A stretch of 64,000 nt of DNA from Streptomyces vilmorinianum (GCF_005517195.1 NZ_CP040244.1:7458001-7522000); one strand, 5' to 3'. Counted from the stretch's first letter, positions 53,470-63,083 are shown. Numbers and translations: made by a program. Notes: generated by a model not told the origin, from the letters alone.

Positions 53470-54530
53470 CCGCTGGTGGTGGCCGCCCTCTCTCCGAGTG
53501 TGGCGGGTTCCGGCGCCGCCTCAAGGGCGCTTCGCGTCGCTCCGCGATGGGCTCCGCCCACCCTTGACCCGCCGCCTCCACCCGCCTTTTCACACTCGGA
53601 GGGCGGCCCGGGGTGGGGTCCACGCGAGGGGCACGGTGGTTGGCGCGGCTCGGCTCAGCGGCCGCAGGCCGATGGGTGGTTGTGCGCGGCAGTTGAATGG
53701 GGCGGCCCGGCACCGGCTCAGCGTGTGACGGCCGGCGGACGGCCGGGCTTCATGCCCCGCTGGTCACCCCCGGTGGAATCTCCCGCCCCGAAACCCTCCC
53801 CGGAGGCTGGGGGCACTCAAGGCCCCACGTCCCGGCCGGGCCCGGGAGCGGGCCCACTCGCGGTAGCGCAGGCTCGGCGGGGCGCCCGGAAAGCCGCCGG
53901 GGCATGCCGTTTCCGTGCTCTGCGCGAGCCTAACTGCGCCCTACTCGCGGTAGCACGCAGGACGAAAGCCGCACCTGCGGGCAATTCGCCCGCTCGTCGG
54001 CGTTGGTGGCGGCGTTATGACTCCACGCAGGCGGACCAACCACCCGGCGTCGAGGGCGGCGGCGCTGGGGTCCGCCCCGCAGCCCCCGGCAGGGTTGAGG
54101 GAAGGGGCGGGGTAGGGGATCTCCACCGGGGGTGACCAGCGGGGCATGAAGCCCGGCCGTCCGCCGGCCGTCGCACGCTGAGCCGGTGCCGTCACCGCCC
54201 CACACCACTACAGCGCACCCGACCCAACCCGCACCGGCTTCCCGGCCACGGCCACAAACCGAGCCCCCACCCACCCCGCCCAACACGAGGAACCCAGCCC
54301 GGCCGATTCCCGGCCCCCCACCCACACACCCGCCACACGCCCACGAAGCCGAGACGCCCCCGAGTGGATGCGTGGCCACGCCCCCCGGCCGCCCTCCGAG
54401 TGGGAAAAGGCGCCCGTAGGCGGTGGGTCAAGGGTGGGCGGAGCCCATCGCGGAGCGACGCGACGAGGAACGAGGAGCGCCCTTGAGGCGGCGCCGGAGG
54501 GCGCCACACTCGGAGCGAGGGCGGCCGAGC
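53470..54530. repeat. 1.06-kb non-coding imperfect inverted repeat
   Basis: The stretch 53470-53800 reappears in reverse between 54090 and 54530. Two near-identical blocks can be matched: about 53480-53640 with 54365-54530, and about 53696-53800 with 54092-54207 (over 85 percent by eye). The centre (53800-54090) is unique and has ACTCGCGGTAGC at two sites. No open frame here makes a plausible protein, although some long frames exist. Confidence 0.82.
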
Positions 54531-54659
54531 CAGAAGCTCACCAGGGCCCGGGGCACGAGCGCCCCACGGCCCCCGGGGCACGACCGCCCCAAAGCCCCCG
54601 GGCCCCCGGGCCAAGACCCTCAGGACCCGTCAGCCCAGGGCCCGTCGGCCCAGGACCCG

Positions 54660-54887
54660 TCAGCCCAGGGCCAGCCAGGCCACCGCCGCCAGGATCGCGA
54701 TCGCCGCGACGACGCCCACGATCAGGCCGACGCGCGGGCCGGACGAGGTGGTCGCCGCCGCCTGGGGGCGGCCCTGCGGGGCGCCCTCGTCGACGAAGGC
54801 GCGGAACATCTGGGTGCTGCCGGCCGGGTCGTAGTTGCCCTCGGGGCCGGGGCCCTGGCCGTACGGAGCTTGCGGGTTGTGTGCCAT
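54660..54887 (-). CDS. Small C-terminally anchored membrane protein
   Basis: A 75-residue protein: Pro/Gly/Gln-rich start (AHNPQAPYGQGPGPEGNYDP), then one C-terminal helix (VGLIVGVVAAIAILAAVAWL). Typical of small Streptomyces membrane proteins. Downstream 54560-54660 is a CAGCCCAGGGCCCGT-type repeat. Confidence 0.7.
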   Translation of the reverse strand: MAHNPQAPYGQGPGPEGNYDPAGSTQMFRAFVDEGAPQGRPQAAATTSSGPRVGLIVGVVAAIAILAAVAWLALG

Positions 54888-55015
54888 GGGCAGGGACCCT
54901 AGCGAACCCTGCCTTCCGGCCCCAAGCCCCGACCCGTAACGGCACCGATCCCCCGCCGTGCTCCCGCACGCCTCCCACCTTTGCCGATTCTTTAGCGCGG
55001 TTTGACCGATTTAGT

Positions 55016-55058
55016 TTGCCTGGAGCAACCATCCATCTCTATGGTTGCCCTAAGCAAC
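55016..55058. promoter_or_regulatory. MarR-type operator, overlapping dyads
   Basis: GCAACCAT-N8-ATGGTTGC (55025-55048) is a perfect dyad. It overlaps TTTGC-N5-GCAAC on the left and GTTGC-N5-GCAAC (55044-55058) on the right. They lie just before the marR start and are likely the autoregulatory site. Confidence 0.75.
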
Positions 55059-55072
55059 AAGATGGGGTCGCC

Positions 55073-55522
55073 GTGGACACAGCGGACAAGCCGAACCGGT
55101 ACGAGAACCTCGCCCGCCAGGTGAGCGCCATCGGCGCGGTCAAACGCGGCATGGCCCGCTCCCTGCCCGCCGACTGCCCCAGCGGTTCGGCCGTCGTCCT
55201 CGCCCTGCTCAAGCGCCACGGGGACATGCGGATGAGCCGGATCTCCGAGCTGATGGCCGTCGACATGTCGGTCAGCAGCCGTCACGTGTCCCACACCGTC
55301 GACCGCGGCTGGGTCGAACGGCTCCCCGACCCCGCCGACAGGCGTTCCCGGATCCTGCACCTCACCGCCGAGGGCAGGGAGAAGCTCGCCGAGCTCGACC
55401 GCCGGCTGACCGCCATGCTCGCCCGCAACCTCGCGGACTGGTCCGACGACGACGTCGAACTCCTCACCACCCTGCTCGCCCGCCTCCGCGGCTCCTTCGG
55501 AGACTGCCGGGCCCACGCCTAG
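55073..55522 (+). CDS. MarR family repressor
   Basis: A 149-residue winged-helix regulator: LLKRHGDMRMSRISELMAVD, MSVSSRHVSHTVDRGWVERL, DPADRRSRILHLT. GTG 55073. It is 42 bp ahead of an efflux gene on the same strand; the spacer has a CAGACGCAT repeat. It most likely represses both through the dyads at 55016-55058. Confidence 0.93.
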   Translation: MDTADKPNRYENLARQVSAIGAVKRGMARSLPADCPSGSAVVLALLKRHGDMRMSRISELMAVDMSVSSRHVSHTVDRGWVERLPDPADRRSRILHLTAEGREKLAELDRRLTAMLARNLADWSDDDVELLTTLLARLRGSFGDCRAHA

Positions 55523-55564
55523 AAGCACCAGACGCATCAGACGCATCAGACGCAAAGGACGTTC

Positions 55565-57136
55565 ATGGCCACGACCACCCCCGCCCCGTCGACCCAGGCG
55601 AGCGGCCACGCCTCCGACGGGGCGCCCATGACCCACCGGCAGATCATGGAGGCGCTCTCCGGGCTGCTGCTCGGCATGTTCGTCGCCATCCTGTCCTCGA
55701 CGATCGTCTCCAACGCCCTCCCCCAGATCATCACCGACCTCGGCGGCGGCCAGTCCGCCTACACCTGGGTCGTCACGGCCGCGCTCCTCTCCATGACCGC
55801 GACCACCCCCCTGTGGGGCAAGCTCGCGGACCTCGTCTCCAAGAAGCTGCTCGTCCAGATCGCCCTGCTGATCTACGTCGCCGGCTCGGTCGTCGCCGGC
55901 CTCGCGCAGAACACCGGCATGCTCATCGCCTGCCGTGTCGTCCAGGGCATCGGCGTCGGCGGACTGACCGCCCTCTCCCAGATCATCCTGGCCGCGATGA
56001 TCGCCCCGCGTGAGCGCGGCCGGTACAGCGGCTACCTCGGCGCCACCTTCGCCGTCGCCACCGTCGGCGGCCCGCTGCTCGGCGGGGTCATCACCGACAC
56101 CGACTGGCTCGGCTGGCGCTGGTGCTTCTACGTCGGCGTGCCCTTCGCGCTGATCGCACTCCTCGTCCTGCAGAAGACCCTCAAGCTCCCGGTCGTGAAG
56201 CGCCAGGTGAAGGTCGACTGGGCGGGCGCGTTCGTCATCAGCGCCGCCGTGTCGCTCCTCCTGATCTGGGTGACCTTCGCGGGTGACAAGTACGACTGGC
56301 TGTCCTGGCAGACGTACGTCATGGTCGGCGGTTCCGTCCTCCTCGGCGCGCTCTTCGTCCACGTCGAGTCGAAGGCCGACGAGCCGATCATCCCGCTGCG
56401 CCTCTTCCGCAACCGGACCATCACCCTCGCCTCGCTCGCCTCCCTCTTCGTGGGGGTCGCGATGTTCGCCGGCACGGTGTTCTTCAGCCAGTACTTCCAG
56501 CTGGCGCGGGGCGAGTCGCCCACGATGTCCGGCGTCCTGACCATCCCGATGATCGCCGGTCTGTTCGTCTCCTCGACCGTCTCCGGCATGGTCATCACCA
56601 AGACCGGGCGCTGGAAGGCCTGGCTGGTCAGCGGCGGTGCCCTGGCGACCGGCGGGCTCGGTCTGCTGGGCACGATGCGCTACGACACGGCGTACTGGCA
56701 CCTGGCGCTCTTCATGGGCGTCCTGGGGCTCGGCCTCGGCATGATGATGCAGAACCTGGTCCTGTGCACGCAGAACCAGGTGGACCCGAGCGACCTGGGC
56801 TCCGCCTCCTCCGTCGTCACCTTCTTCCGCTCGCTCGGCGGCGCGATCGGTGTCTCGGCGCTCGGCGCGGTGATGGCCAACCAGGTCACGCAGTACGTGA
56901 AGGACGGCCTGACGGCCCTCGGCCCGCAGGGCGCGGCCTACGCGAAGGCGGCCGGCGGTGGCGGCATCCCGGACATGGACACGCTGCCGGCCCCGCTGCG
57001 CACGGTGATGGAGAGCGCGTACGGGCACGGTGTCGCCGATGTCTTCCTCTACTCGGCGCCGTTCGCGCTGCTCGCCTTCCTGGTGACGCTGTTCATCAAG
57101 GAGGTCGCGCTCAAGAGCAGCAGCGACAACGGCTGA
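55565..57136 (+). CDS. MFS transporter, DHA2 multidrug type
   Basis: A 523-residue 14-helix exporter: LGMFVAILSSTIVSNALPQI, LWGKLADLVSKKLLVQIALL, motif C ATVGGPLLGGVITD. It follows marR and is followed by terminators. Efflux is the family function; the drug is unknown. Confidence 0.94.
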   Translation: MATTTPAPSTQASGHASDGAPMTHRQIMEALSGLLLGMFVAILSSTIVSNALPQIITDLGGGQSAYTWVVTAALLSMTATTPLWGKLADLVSKKLLVQIALLIYVAGSVVAGLAQNTGMLIACRVVQGIGVGGLTALSQIILAAMIAPRERGRYSGYLGATFAVATVGGPLLGGVITDTDWLGWRWCFYVGVPFALIALLVLQKTLKLPVVKRQVKVDWAGAFVISAAVSLLLIWVTFAGDKYDWLSWQTYVMVGGSVLLGALFVHVESKADEPIIPLRLFRNRTITLASLASLFVGVAMFAGTVFFSQYFQLARGESPTMSGVLTIPMIAGLFVSSTVSGMVITKTGRWKAWLVSGGALATGGLGLLGTMRYDTAYWHLALFMGVLGLGLGMMMQNLVLCTQNQVDPSDLGSASSVVTFFRSLGGAIGVSALGAVMANQVTQYVKDGLTALGPQGAAYAKAAGGGGIPDMDTLPAPLRTVMESAYGHGVADVFLYSAPFALLAFLVTLFIKEVALKSSSDNG

Positions 57137-57141
57137 AAGCT

Positions 57142-57215
57142 CCCGGCCGCGCCCCGAGCGGAGGCGCGGCCGGGTCGGTACGGAGCGGCGGGCAGGGGAC
57201 GGCCCGCCGCTCCGT
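57142..57215. terminator. Double terminator between convergent genes
   Basis: CCCGGCCGCGCC with GGCGCGGCCGGG (57142-57174), then ACGGAGCGGCGGGC with its complement (57180-57215). Confidence 0.8.
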
Positions 57216-57985
57216 CATTTCTCCTGGCTGCGCGCGACCATCGTCTCGATGCCGGCGATCAGGATGTCCAGGGCGTAGGCGAAGTCCCGCTCCCAGATGT
57301 CGCTGACACTGCCGTGCGTGGCCCGCTCGTCGAGGATCTCCTTCATGTCCTCGATCTGTTCCGCGAATTCGGGGTCGTCGCGGAAGGCCGCGACGGCCTC
57401 CGTGTAGAAGTCGTCCTGCGACATGCCGGCCTCCGCCGCGCGCAGGCCGAACTGGGCCTCCAGCGTCCCGTAGCCGTACACGAACTGGAAGACCGCCGAC
57501 ATCGCGCCCGGCTGGCCGTGCAGCGGCAGGCCGGTGTCCCTGACCGTCTCCTGGATCTTGGTGCCGACGGCGATCGCGTTCGGGCCGATGTTCAGGTACG
57601 AACCGGCGCTGGGCGACACCCACGGGTGGCGGACCAGCATCCTCCGGTAGGCCAGGGCGAGCGCGCCGATCCGGTCCTGCCAGCTCCCGGCGGCGTCGAC
57701 GGCGTCGAGGTCGATCTCCCCGTAGACGGCGTCGAGGGCGAACTCGATGATGTCGTCCTTGGTGTCCACGTACCAGTAGAGCGACATCGCCGTGACGCCC
57801 AGCTCGGTGGCGAGCTTGCGCATCGACAGCTTGGCCAGGCCCTCCTCGTCGAGCATCCGGATCGAGGCGGCGACGATCCGGTCTCGGTCGAGTCCGGCCG
57901 GGCCGCCCCCGCTGCGGGCGGCCCGCTTCTCCAGCCAGACGCTGGAACGCGCCGGGTTCTTGGCCCGCTCGGCGGCCTTGACCAT
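57215..57985 (-). CDS. TetR family repressor (TetR_C type)
   Basis: A 256-residue repressor: RDRIVAASIRMLDEEGLAKL, LATELGVTAMSLYWYVDTKD, and a TetR_C domain. Its recognition region resembles that of the TetR at 36.8 kb. It lies after an MFS gene on the same strand; the MFS promoter has a strong GTAC dyad. Confidence 0.93.
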   Translation of the reverse strand: MVKAAERAKNPARSSVWLEKRAARSGGGPAGLDRDRIVAASIRMLDEEGLAKLSMRKLATELGVTAMSLYWYVDTKDDIIEFALDAVYGEIDLDAVDAAGSWQDRIGALALAYRRMLVRHPWVSPSAGSYLNIGPNAIAVGTKIQETVRDTGLPLHGQPGAMSAVFQFVYGYGTLEAQFGLRAAEAGMSQDDFYTEAVAAFRDDPEFAEQIEDMKEILDERATHGSVSDIWERDFAYALDILIAGIETMVARSQEK

Positions 57986-58032
57986 CGCGTTCCTCCGTGT
58001 GTCTACCTGTCGGTCAGCGGTTCGCCACCATG

Positions 58033-59601
58033 CTATTCAGCCGCCACCTGCTCCTCCGACCGCTCCTCCGACCGCTCCGACCGCTTCTCCGACCGCTCCG
58101 ACCGCTCGGCGCGCTTGAGCAGGGCCGCCGCGAGGAGGCCGCCCGCGAACACCGCGACCGCGCCGACGAGCTGGCTGGTCTGGAGCCCGGAGGCGAAGGC
58201 GCCGGAGATCTGCCGCCGCTCGGCGTCGCTGCCCGCCGCCGCCAGTGCGGCCGGCAGCGAGGTGGCGGTGACGGCGACGAGCGCCGCGAACCGTGCGTTG
58301 AGGACGGCGCCGAGGACGGCGACGCCGAGACCGTTGCCGAACTCGGCGAGGGTGCCGTTGACGCCGGCGCCGACGCCCGCCTTCTCCGGCGGGATCGCGC
58401 TCATGATCGCGTTGGCCATGGCCGGGTTGGAGACGGCGAGGCCGATGCCCATCAGGACCAGGCCGAGGAGCATGCCCCAGTAGCTGCCGTCCGTGCCCCC
58501 GCCGAGCACGGCGATCGAGGTGAGGCCGGCGGCGACCAGGGTCATGCCGAGGGCGACGGTGGGCGGGGTGCCGAGCTTCATCACGATCCGCGGGCCGACG
58601 CCGGTCAGGTTGAGGGCGACGACGGTCAGCGCGAGCGGCGCCATCCGCAGCCCGGCCTCCATCGGGTCGTACCCGAGGACGAACTGCAGGTGCTGGGTGA
58701 GCAGGAAGAGCGAGCCGCCCATGCCGAACATGACCAGGATCGCGCCCGCCACGGCTCCCACGAACTTCTGGTTGCGGAAGAAGTGCATGTCGAGCATGGG
58801 GTACGGGATGTGCAGCTCCCACAGCGCGAAGGCACCGAGGACGACGACGCCGATCGCGGCGGGGAGCAGCACCTCGGCGGAGGTCCAGCCGTGCTCGGGG
58901 CCGGTGATGATCGCGTACACGGCGGCGGTCATGCCGATGGTGGAGAGCAGGGCGCCGAGCAGGTCCGGGCGGTCGCCCTGCGGGTTCCTGGACTCCGGGA
59001 CCAGCTTGAGGACGGCGATCAGGCCGACCAGGGCGACCGGGATGTTGACCAGGAAGATCATTCCCCACCAGAAGTGGTCGAGGATGACGCCGCCGATCAG
59101 CGGTCCTGCCGCGAAGCCGAGCGAACCGACGGTGGCCCACAGCGCGATGGCCTTGACCCGCTCGGAGTCGTCGAAGATCTGCATGACGACGGCGAGGGTG
59201 GTGGTCATGAGCAGCGCGCCGCCGACGCCCATCCCGGCCCGGGCGGCGATCAGCTGCGCGGTGGAGTCGGCGAGGCCGGCGGCGAGCGAGCCGAGGCCGA
59301 AGAGCGCGAGTCCGGCGGCGAGGAGCTTCTTGCGGCCGTAGCGGTCGGCGGCGTTGCCGGCGGTGAGCAGCAGACCGGACTGGACGAGCGAGTACGCGTT
59401 GATCATCCACTGGATGTCGGTGGTCGACGCGTGGAGTTCGGAGGTCAGCGAGGGGATGGCCACGCTGAGGACGGTGTTGTCGAGCAGCACGGTGAGCTGG
59501 GCGAGGCAGATGACGCCGAGGATCAGCCAGCGCTGCGGGTGCCTGCCGCCGGTGGTGGTGGTGGGTGCGGCGGGTGAGGACTCGGCGGTCGGCGCCGTCA
59601 T
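58033..59601 (-). CDS. MFS transporter, DHA2 type
   Basis: A 522-residue 14-helix exporter: LTVLLDNTVLSVAIPSLTSE, NAADRYGRKKLLAAGLALFG. The C-terminus carries an RSERSEKRSERSEERSE repeat. I chose ATG 59601, preceded by GGGGGA. The perfect dyad at 59611-59649 sits directly upstream. Encoded just ahead of its likely repressor (57215). Confidence 0.93.
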   Translation of the reverse strand: MTAPTAESSPAAPTTTTGGRHPQRWLILGVICLAQLTVLLDNTVLSVAIPSLTSELHASTTDIQWMINAYSLVQSGLLLTAGNAADRYGRKKLLAAGLALFGLGSLAAGLADSTAQLIAARAGMGVGGALLMTTTLAVVMQIFDDSERVKAIALWATVGSLGFAAGPLIGGVILDHFWWGMIFLVNIPVALVGLIAVLKLVPESRNPQGDRPDLLGALLSTIGMTAAVYAIITGPEHGWTSAEVLLPAAIGVVVLGAFALWELHIPYPMLDMHFFRNQKFVGAVAGAILVMFGMGGSLFLLTQHLQFVLGYDPMEAGLRMAPLALTVVALNLTGVGPRIVMKLGTPPTVALGMTLVAAGLTSIAVLGGGTDGSYWGMLLGLVLMGIGLAVSNPAMANAIMSAIPPEKAGVGAGVNGTLAEFGNGLGVAVLGAVLNARFAALVAVTATSLPAALAAAGSDAERRQISGAFASGLQTSQLVGAVAVFAGGLLAAALLKRAERSERSEKRSERSEERSEEQVAAE

Positions 59602-59610
59602 GGTTCCCCC

Positions 59611-59649
59611 TTGTACGGTGTACGGGACTTGGCCTCGTACACCGTACAA
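59611..59649. promoter_or_regulatory. Perfect TetR-type operator before the MFS gene
   Basis: TTGTACGGTGTACG-N11-CGTACACCGTACAA, 14-bp arms with no mismatch. A further half (CGTACGCTGTATAG) follows near 59659. Shared core with 36850-36878. Confidence 0.8.
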
Positions 59650-59674
59650 GAGTCTCTCGTACGCTGTATAGCGC

Positions 59675-61792
59675 TTATTTCTTCTTGGTCAGGTCGTAGA
59701 AGGTGGCGCCGTCGACGGTGACCGTCTCGAAGGTGGACGTGACCCACGCCGAGATCTCCGAGTTGCCGCCGCCGGGACCGCCCTGCGAGCCGCCGATGAA
59801 GTAGTGGATCTTCCCCTGGGCCACGTACTGCTTGAACTGGGCGAGGGTCGGGGACGGGTCGCTGCCGTTGAAGCCGCCGATCGCCATCACCGGCTTTCCG
59901 GTGGCGAGCTGGTAGCTAGCGGCGTTCTGCGCGCCGATGGTGGCGGCGACCCAGGTGTAGTCGTCGGCGTCGGCGAGGAGGGCCGCCTTGGCCTTGGAGC
60001 CGACGCTGGCGCCGTTGAGTAGACCGCCCATGCCGCCGCCACCTCCGCCGCCCTCCATCGTCGGCCGACCGCCGGTGTTGCCATTGCCGTTGCCGTCGCC
60101 GCCGCTGCCGTTGGGCATGCCCTGGGGCGGGGTGCCGCCGGGAGCGCCACCGGGCACCTGGCCTCCCGGGCCGCCCGGCATCTGCCCCTGAGCCTGCCCC
60201 GGCCCCGGCCCCGGCCCCGGCCACTGGCCCCCGGGGCCGCCCGGCATCTCGCCCGCGCCCATCCGCATGCCGCCTCCCGGCCGTCCGCCCATGGCGGCGC
60301 CCGCCGGGCCCGCCGTGACGATCGAGCCCTGGTGGCCGGTGCCCAGCGTCGCGACGGTGTACGCGAACGGGCCCGCGAGCCCCGCCGCCAGACCGAGCCC
60401 CGCCACCGCGAGGCCGATCCGCCGGTCCATCCGCCCCGCGAGCAGCAGCCCGAGCGCGGCGAGCGAGCCCGCGACCAGGACCGTCCAGCGCAGCCACGGC
60501 AGCCAGTCGGGCGTCCGGCCGAGCAGTACGAACCCCCACACCGCCGTCGCCGCGACCGTCACCGCGAGGGCCGCCGAGGCGGCGAAACGCGTCCGCTCCT
60601 CCCACAGGACGCTCGCGCCCATGCCGACGAGAGCGGCGATGTACGGGGCCAGGGCCACCGTGTAGTACTCGTGGAAGATGCCGGCCATGAAGCTGAACAC
60701 GGCCACGGTCATCAGCAGCGAACCGCCCCAGACCAGGAACGCCGACCGGGCGGTGTCCGTCCTCGATGCCCGCCAGGTCACCACCAGTCCGGCCACGAGC
60801 AGGATCAGCGCGGCCGGGAGCAGCCAGGAGACCTGACCGCCCACCGCGTCGTCGAGCATCCGCCCGATGCCGGTCTCGCCCCAGCCGCCGCCCTGACCAC
60901 CGCCACGGCCACCACCACCGACGCTGCCGGTCTCGTTGCCGTTGATCCGGCCGAGGCCGTTGTAGCCGAAGGTGAGCTCCAGGAAGCTGTTGGTCTGCGA
61001 GCCCCCGACGTACGGACGGGAGGACGCCGGCCAGAGCTCGACCAGGGCCACCCACCACCCGGCGGAGACGATCATCGCGAGCCCGGCGAGGGCCAGTTGG
61101 CCGATCCGGCGCCCGATGCCGACCGGCGCGCACACCGCGTACACCAGCGCGAGCGGCGGCAGGATCAGGAACGCCTGGAGCGTCTTGGCGAGGAAGGCGA
61201 GACCGAAGGCGACCCCGGCCCACGCCAGCCACTTCGCCGCACCCTGCTCCAGGGCCCGGAGCACGCAGTAGACGGCGACCGTCATGAGCAGCGCGAGCAG
61301 CGCGTCCGGGTTGTTGAAGCGGAACATCAGCGCGGCGACCGGGGTCAGCGCGAGGACCACGCCCGCGATCAGGCCGGCGCCCGCGCCGAACCGGCGGCGT
61401 ACGGCGGCGTAGAGGACGGCGACGGTCGCCACCCCCATCAGCACCTCGGGCAGGAGGATCTGCCAGGACCCGAGCCCGAAGAGCCGTACGGACAGCGCCA
61501 TCGGCCACAGGGCGGCCGGCGGCTTGTCGACGGTGATGGCGTTCGCCGCGTCGAGCGAGCCGAAGAAGAAAGCCTTCCAGCTCTCGCTGCCGGCCTGGAC
61601 GGCGGCGGAGTAGAAGGAGTTGGCGTAGCCGGAGGCGCTGAGGTTCCAGAGGTAGGCCAGGGTCGTGGCCAGGAGCAGGGCGAGGAACGCGGGGCGGACC
61701 CAGGGGGCGTCCTCGGCGCGCCCGCGCCAGAGGCGGGCGGGCAGCGAGGCCCGGGCCGCGGGCGCGGAGGGCGTGTCGTACGTGGTGGTCAT
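59675..61792 (-). CDS. Family 39-type membrane glycosyltransferase (ArnT/PMT-like)
   Basis: A 705-residue GT-C transferase that moves sugars from lipid carriers: ANAITVDKPPAALWPMALSV, RFNNPDALLALLMTVAVYCV, about 11 membrane helices, a Gly/Pro/Met-rich loop (GQWPGPGPGPGQAQGQMPGG) and an outer C-terminal domain (ADDYTWVAATIGAQNAASYQ, MAIGGFNGSDPSPTLAQFK). Start ATG 61792 overlaps the stop of the upstream GT2 gene, so they are one unit. Its sugar is unknown. Confidence 0.92.
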   Translation of the reverse strand: MTTTYDTPSAPAARASLPARLWRGRAEDAPWVRPAFLALLLATTLAYLWNLSASGYANSFYSAAVQAGSESWKAFFFGSLDAANAITVDKPPAALWPMALSVRLFGLGSWQILLPEVLMGVATVAVLYAAVRRRFGAGAGLIAGVVLALTPVAALMFRFNNPDALLALLMTVAVYCVLRALEQGAAKWLAWAGVAFGLAFLAKTLQAFLILPPLALVYAVCAPVGIGRRIGQLALAGLAMIVSAGWWVALVELWPASSRPYVGGSQTNSFLELTFGYNGLGRINGNETGSVGGGGRGGGQGGGWGETGIGRMLDDAVGGQVSWLLPAALILLVAGLVVTWRASRTDTARSAFLVWGGSLLMTVAVFSFMAGIFHEYYTVALAPYIAALVGMGASVLWEERTRFAASAALAVTVAATAVWGFVLLGRTPDWLPWLRWTVLVAGSLAALGLLLAGRMDRRIGLAVAGLGLAAGLAGPFAYTVATLGTGHQGSIVTAGPAGAAMGGRPGGGMRMGAGEMPGGPGGQWPGPGPGPGQAQGQMPGGPGGQVPGGAPGGTPPQGMPNGSGGDGNGNGNTGGRPTMEGGGGGGGMGGLLNGASVGSKAKAALLADADDYTWVAATIGAQNAASYQLATGKPVMAIGGFNGSDPSPTLAQFKQYVAQGKIHYFIGGSQGGPGGGNSEISAWVTSTFETVTVDGATFYDLTKKK

Positions 61793-63057
61793 CGGGTGTT
61801 CCTCGAGGCGCTTGACGTGGAGGCGTCCGGGAAGACCCAGAGCCGGAAGAGGAGGAAGCGCAGGACGGTCGCGGCGAGGTTGGCCACGATCAGCACGGCG
61901 AGTTCGGTGGAGTGCGCGGGGTCGCCGGTGGCCGCGCCGAGCGCGGCGAGCGAGCCGCTGGTCAGGGCGAGGCCGATGCCGAAGACGACGAGCCCCTGCG
62001 CCTGGTGGCGTACGGCGCGGTCCCGGCCCCGTACGCCGAACGTCAGGCGCCGGTTGGCGGCGGTGTTGGCGACGGCGGAGACCAGGAGGGCGGCGGCGTT
62101 GGCGAGTTGGGAACCCGTGCCGAGCCGGAAGGCCGAGTACAGCGCCAGGTAGAAGAGGGTGGACAGCGCGCCCACGACGCAGAAGCCGACCAGCTGGCGG
62201 GCCAACCCGCCGGGCACACCGGCGAGTTGCCGGTCGCGGGGGTCGTCGCCGAAGGGCCGGGCGAGCCGGTCCAGCGGGAGCGAGCCGGTGGCGAGCGCCC
62301 GGCCCACCCGCCAGACGCCCTTCAGGTCGTCGGTGGCCGTCTTCACGATGTGGACGGTGGAGTCGGGGTCGTCGACCCAGTCGACGGGGACCTCGTGGAT
62401 CCGCAGCCCGGCGCGCTCGGCGAGCACCAGCATCTCGGTGTCGAAGAACCAGCCGGTGTCCTCGACCATCGGCAGCAGGCGCTCGGCGACGTCCTTCCGT
62501 ATCGCCTTGAACCCGCACTGCGCGTCGGAGAACCGGGCGGCGAGCGAGCCGCGCAGGATCAGGTTGTACGCCCGCGAGATGAACTCCCGCTTCGGCCCGC
62601 GCACGACCCGCGAGGAGCGGGCGAGCCGGGAGCCGATCGCGAGGTCGGAGTGCCCGGAGATGAGGGGCGCGACGAGCGGCAACAGCGCGTTGAGATCGGT
62701 GGACAGATCCACGTCCATGTAGGCGAGGACGGGCGCGTCCGAGTTCGACCAGACGGTACGCAGCGCCCGGCCCCGGCCCTTCTGCTCCAGCCGCACGGAC
62801 CGCACCTCGGGCAGCTTCGCCGCCAGGTCCTTCGCGACCTCCGGAGTCCGGTCGGTGGAGGCGTTGTCGGCGACCGTGATGCGGAAGCCGTACGGGAACG
62901 TGCGGGAGAGGTGGTCGTGGAGCCGCAGGACGCAGGGCTCCAGGTCCCTCTCCTCGTTGTGGACGGGAATCACCACGTCGAGGACGGGCCGCCCGGCCGT
63001 GCCGACGGGCAGGTGGTCCCGGGCGGGCAGGGTGCCCGCGATCGTTTGGGTTCGCAT
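61789..63057 (-). CDS. GT2 dolichyl-phosphate-mannose synthase-like fused to GtrA
   Basis: A 422-residue enzyme. Residues 25-265 are GT-A (VLDVVIPVHNEERDLEPCVL, AYMDVDLSTDLNALL with the DxD, SDAQCGFKAIR). Residues 290-410 form a four-helix GtrA domain (QLVGFCVVGALSTLFYLALY). It should make polyprenyl-P-sugar for the coupled GT39. ATG 63057. Confidence 0.94.
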   Translation of the reverse strand: MRTQTIAGTLPARDHLPVGTAGRPVLDVVIPVHNEERDLEPCVLRLHDHLSRTFPYGFRITVADNASTDRTPEVAKDLAAKLPEVRSVRLEQKGRGRALRTVWSNSDAPVLAYMDVDLSTDLNALLPLVAPLISGHSDLAIGSRLARSSRVVRGPKREFISRAYNLILRGSLAARFSDAQCGFKAIRKDVAERLLPMVEDTGWFFDTEMLVLAERAGLRIHEVPVDWVDDPDSTVHIVKTATDDLKGVWRVGRALATGSLPLDRLARPFGDDPRDRQLAGVPGGLARQLVGFCVVGALSTLFYLALYSAFRLGTGSQLANAAALLVSAVANTAANRRLTFGVRGRDRAVRHQAQGLVVFGIGLALTSGSLAALGAATGDPAHSTELAVLIVANLAATVLRFLLFRLWVFPDASTSSASRNTR

Positions 63058-63083
63058 GGCACAGACCCTCGCCGGGGCCGCTG

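Noticed and set aside
53338..55000. Plus-strand frames of 265 and 384 residues in the inverted-repeat block
   Set aside because: They run through both arms with Pro/Arg/Gly-rich nonsense; only the end of the longer one is the real MarR gene from 55073.
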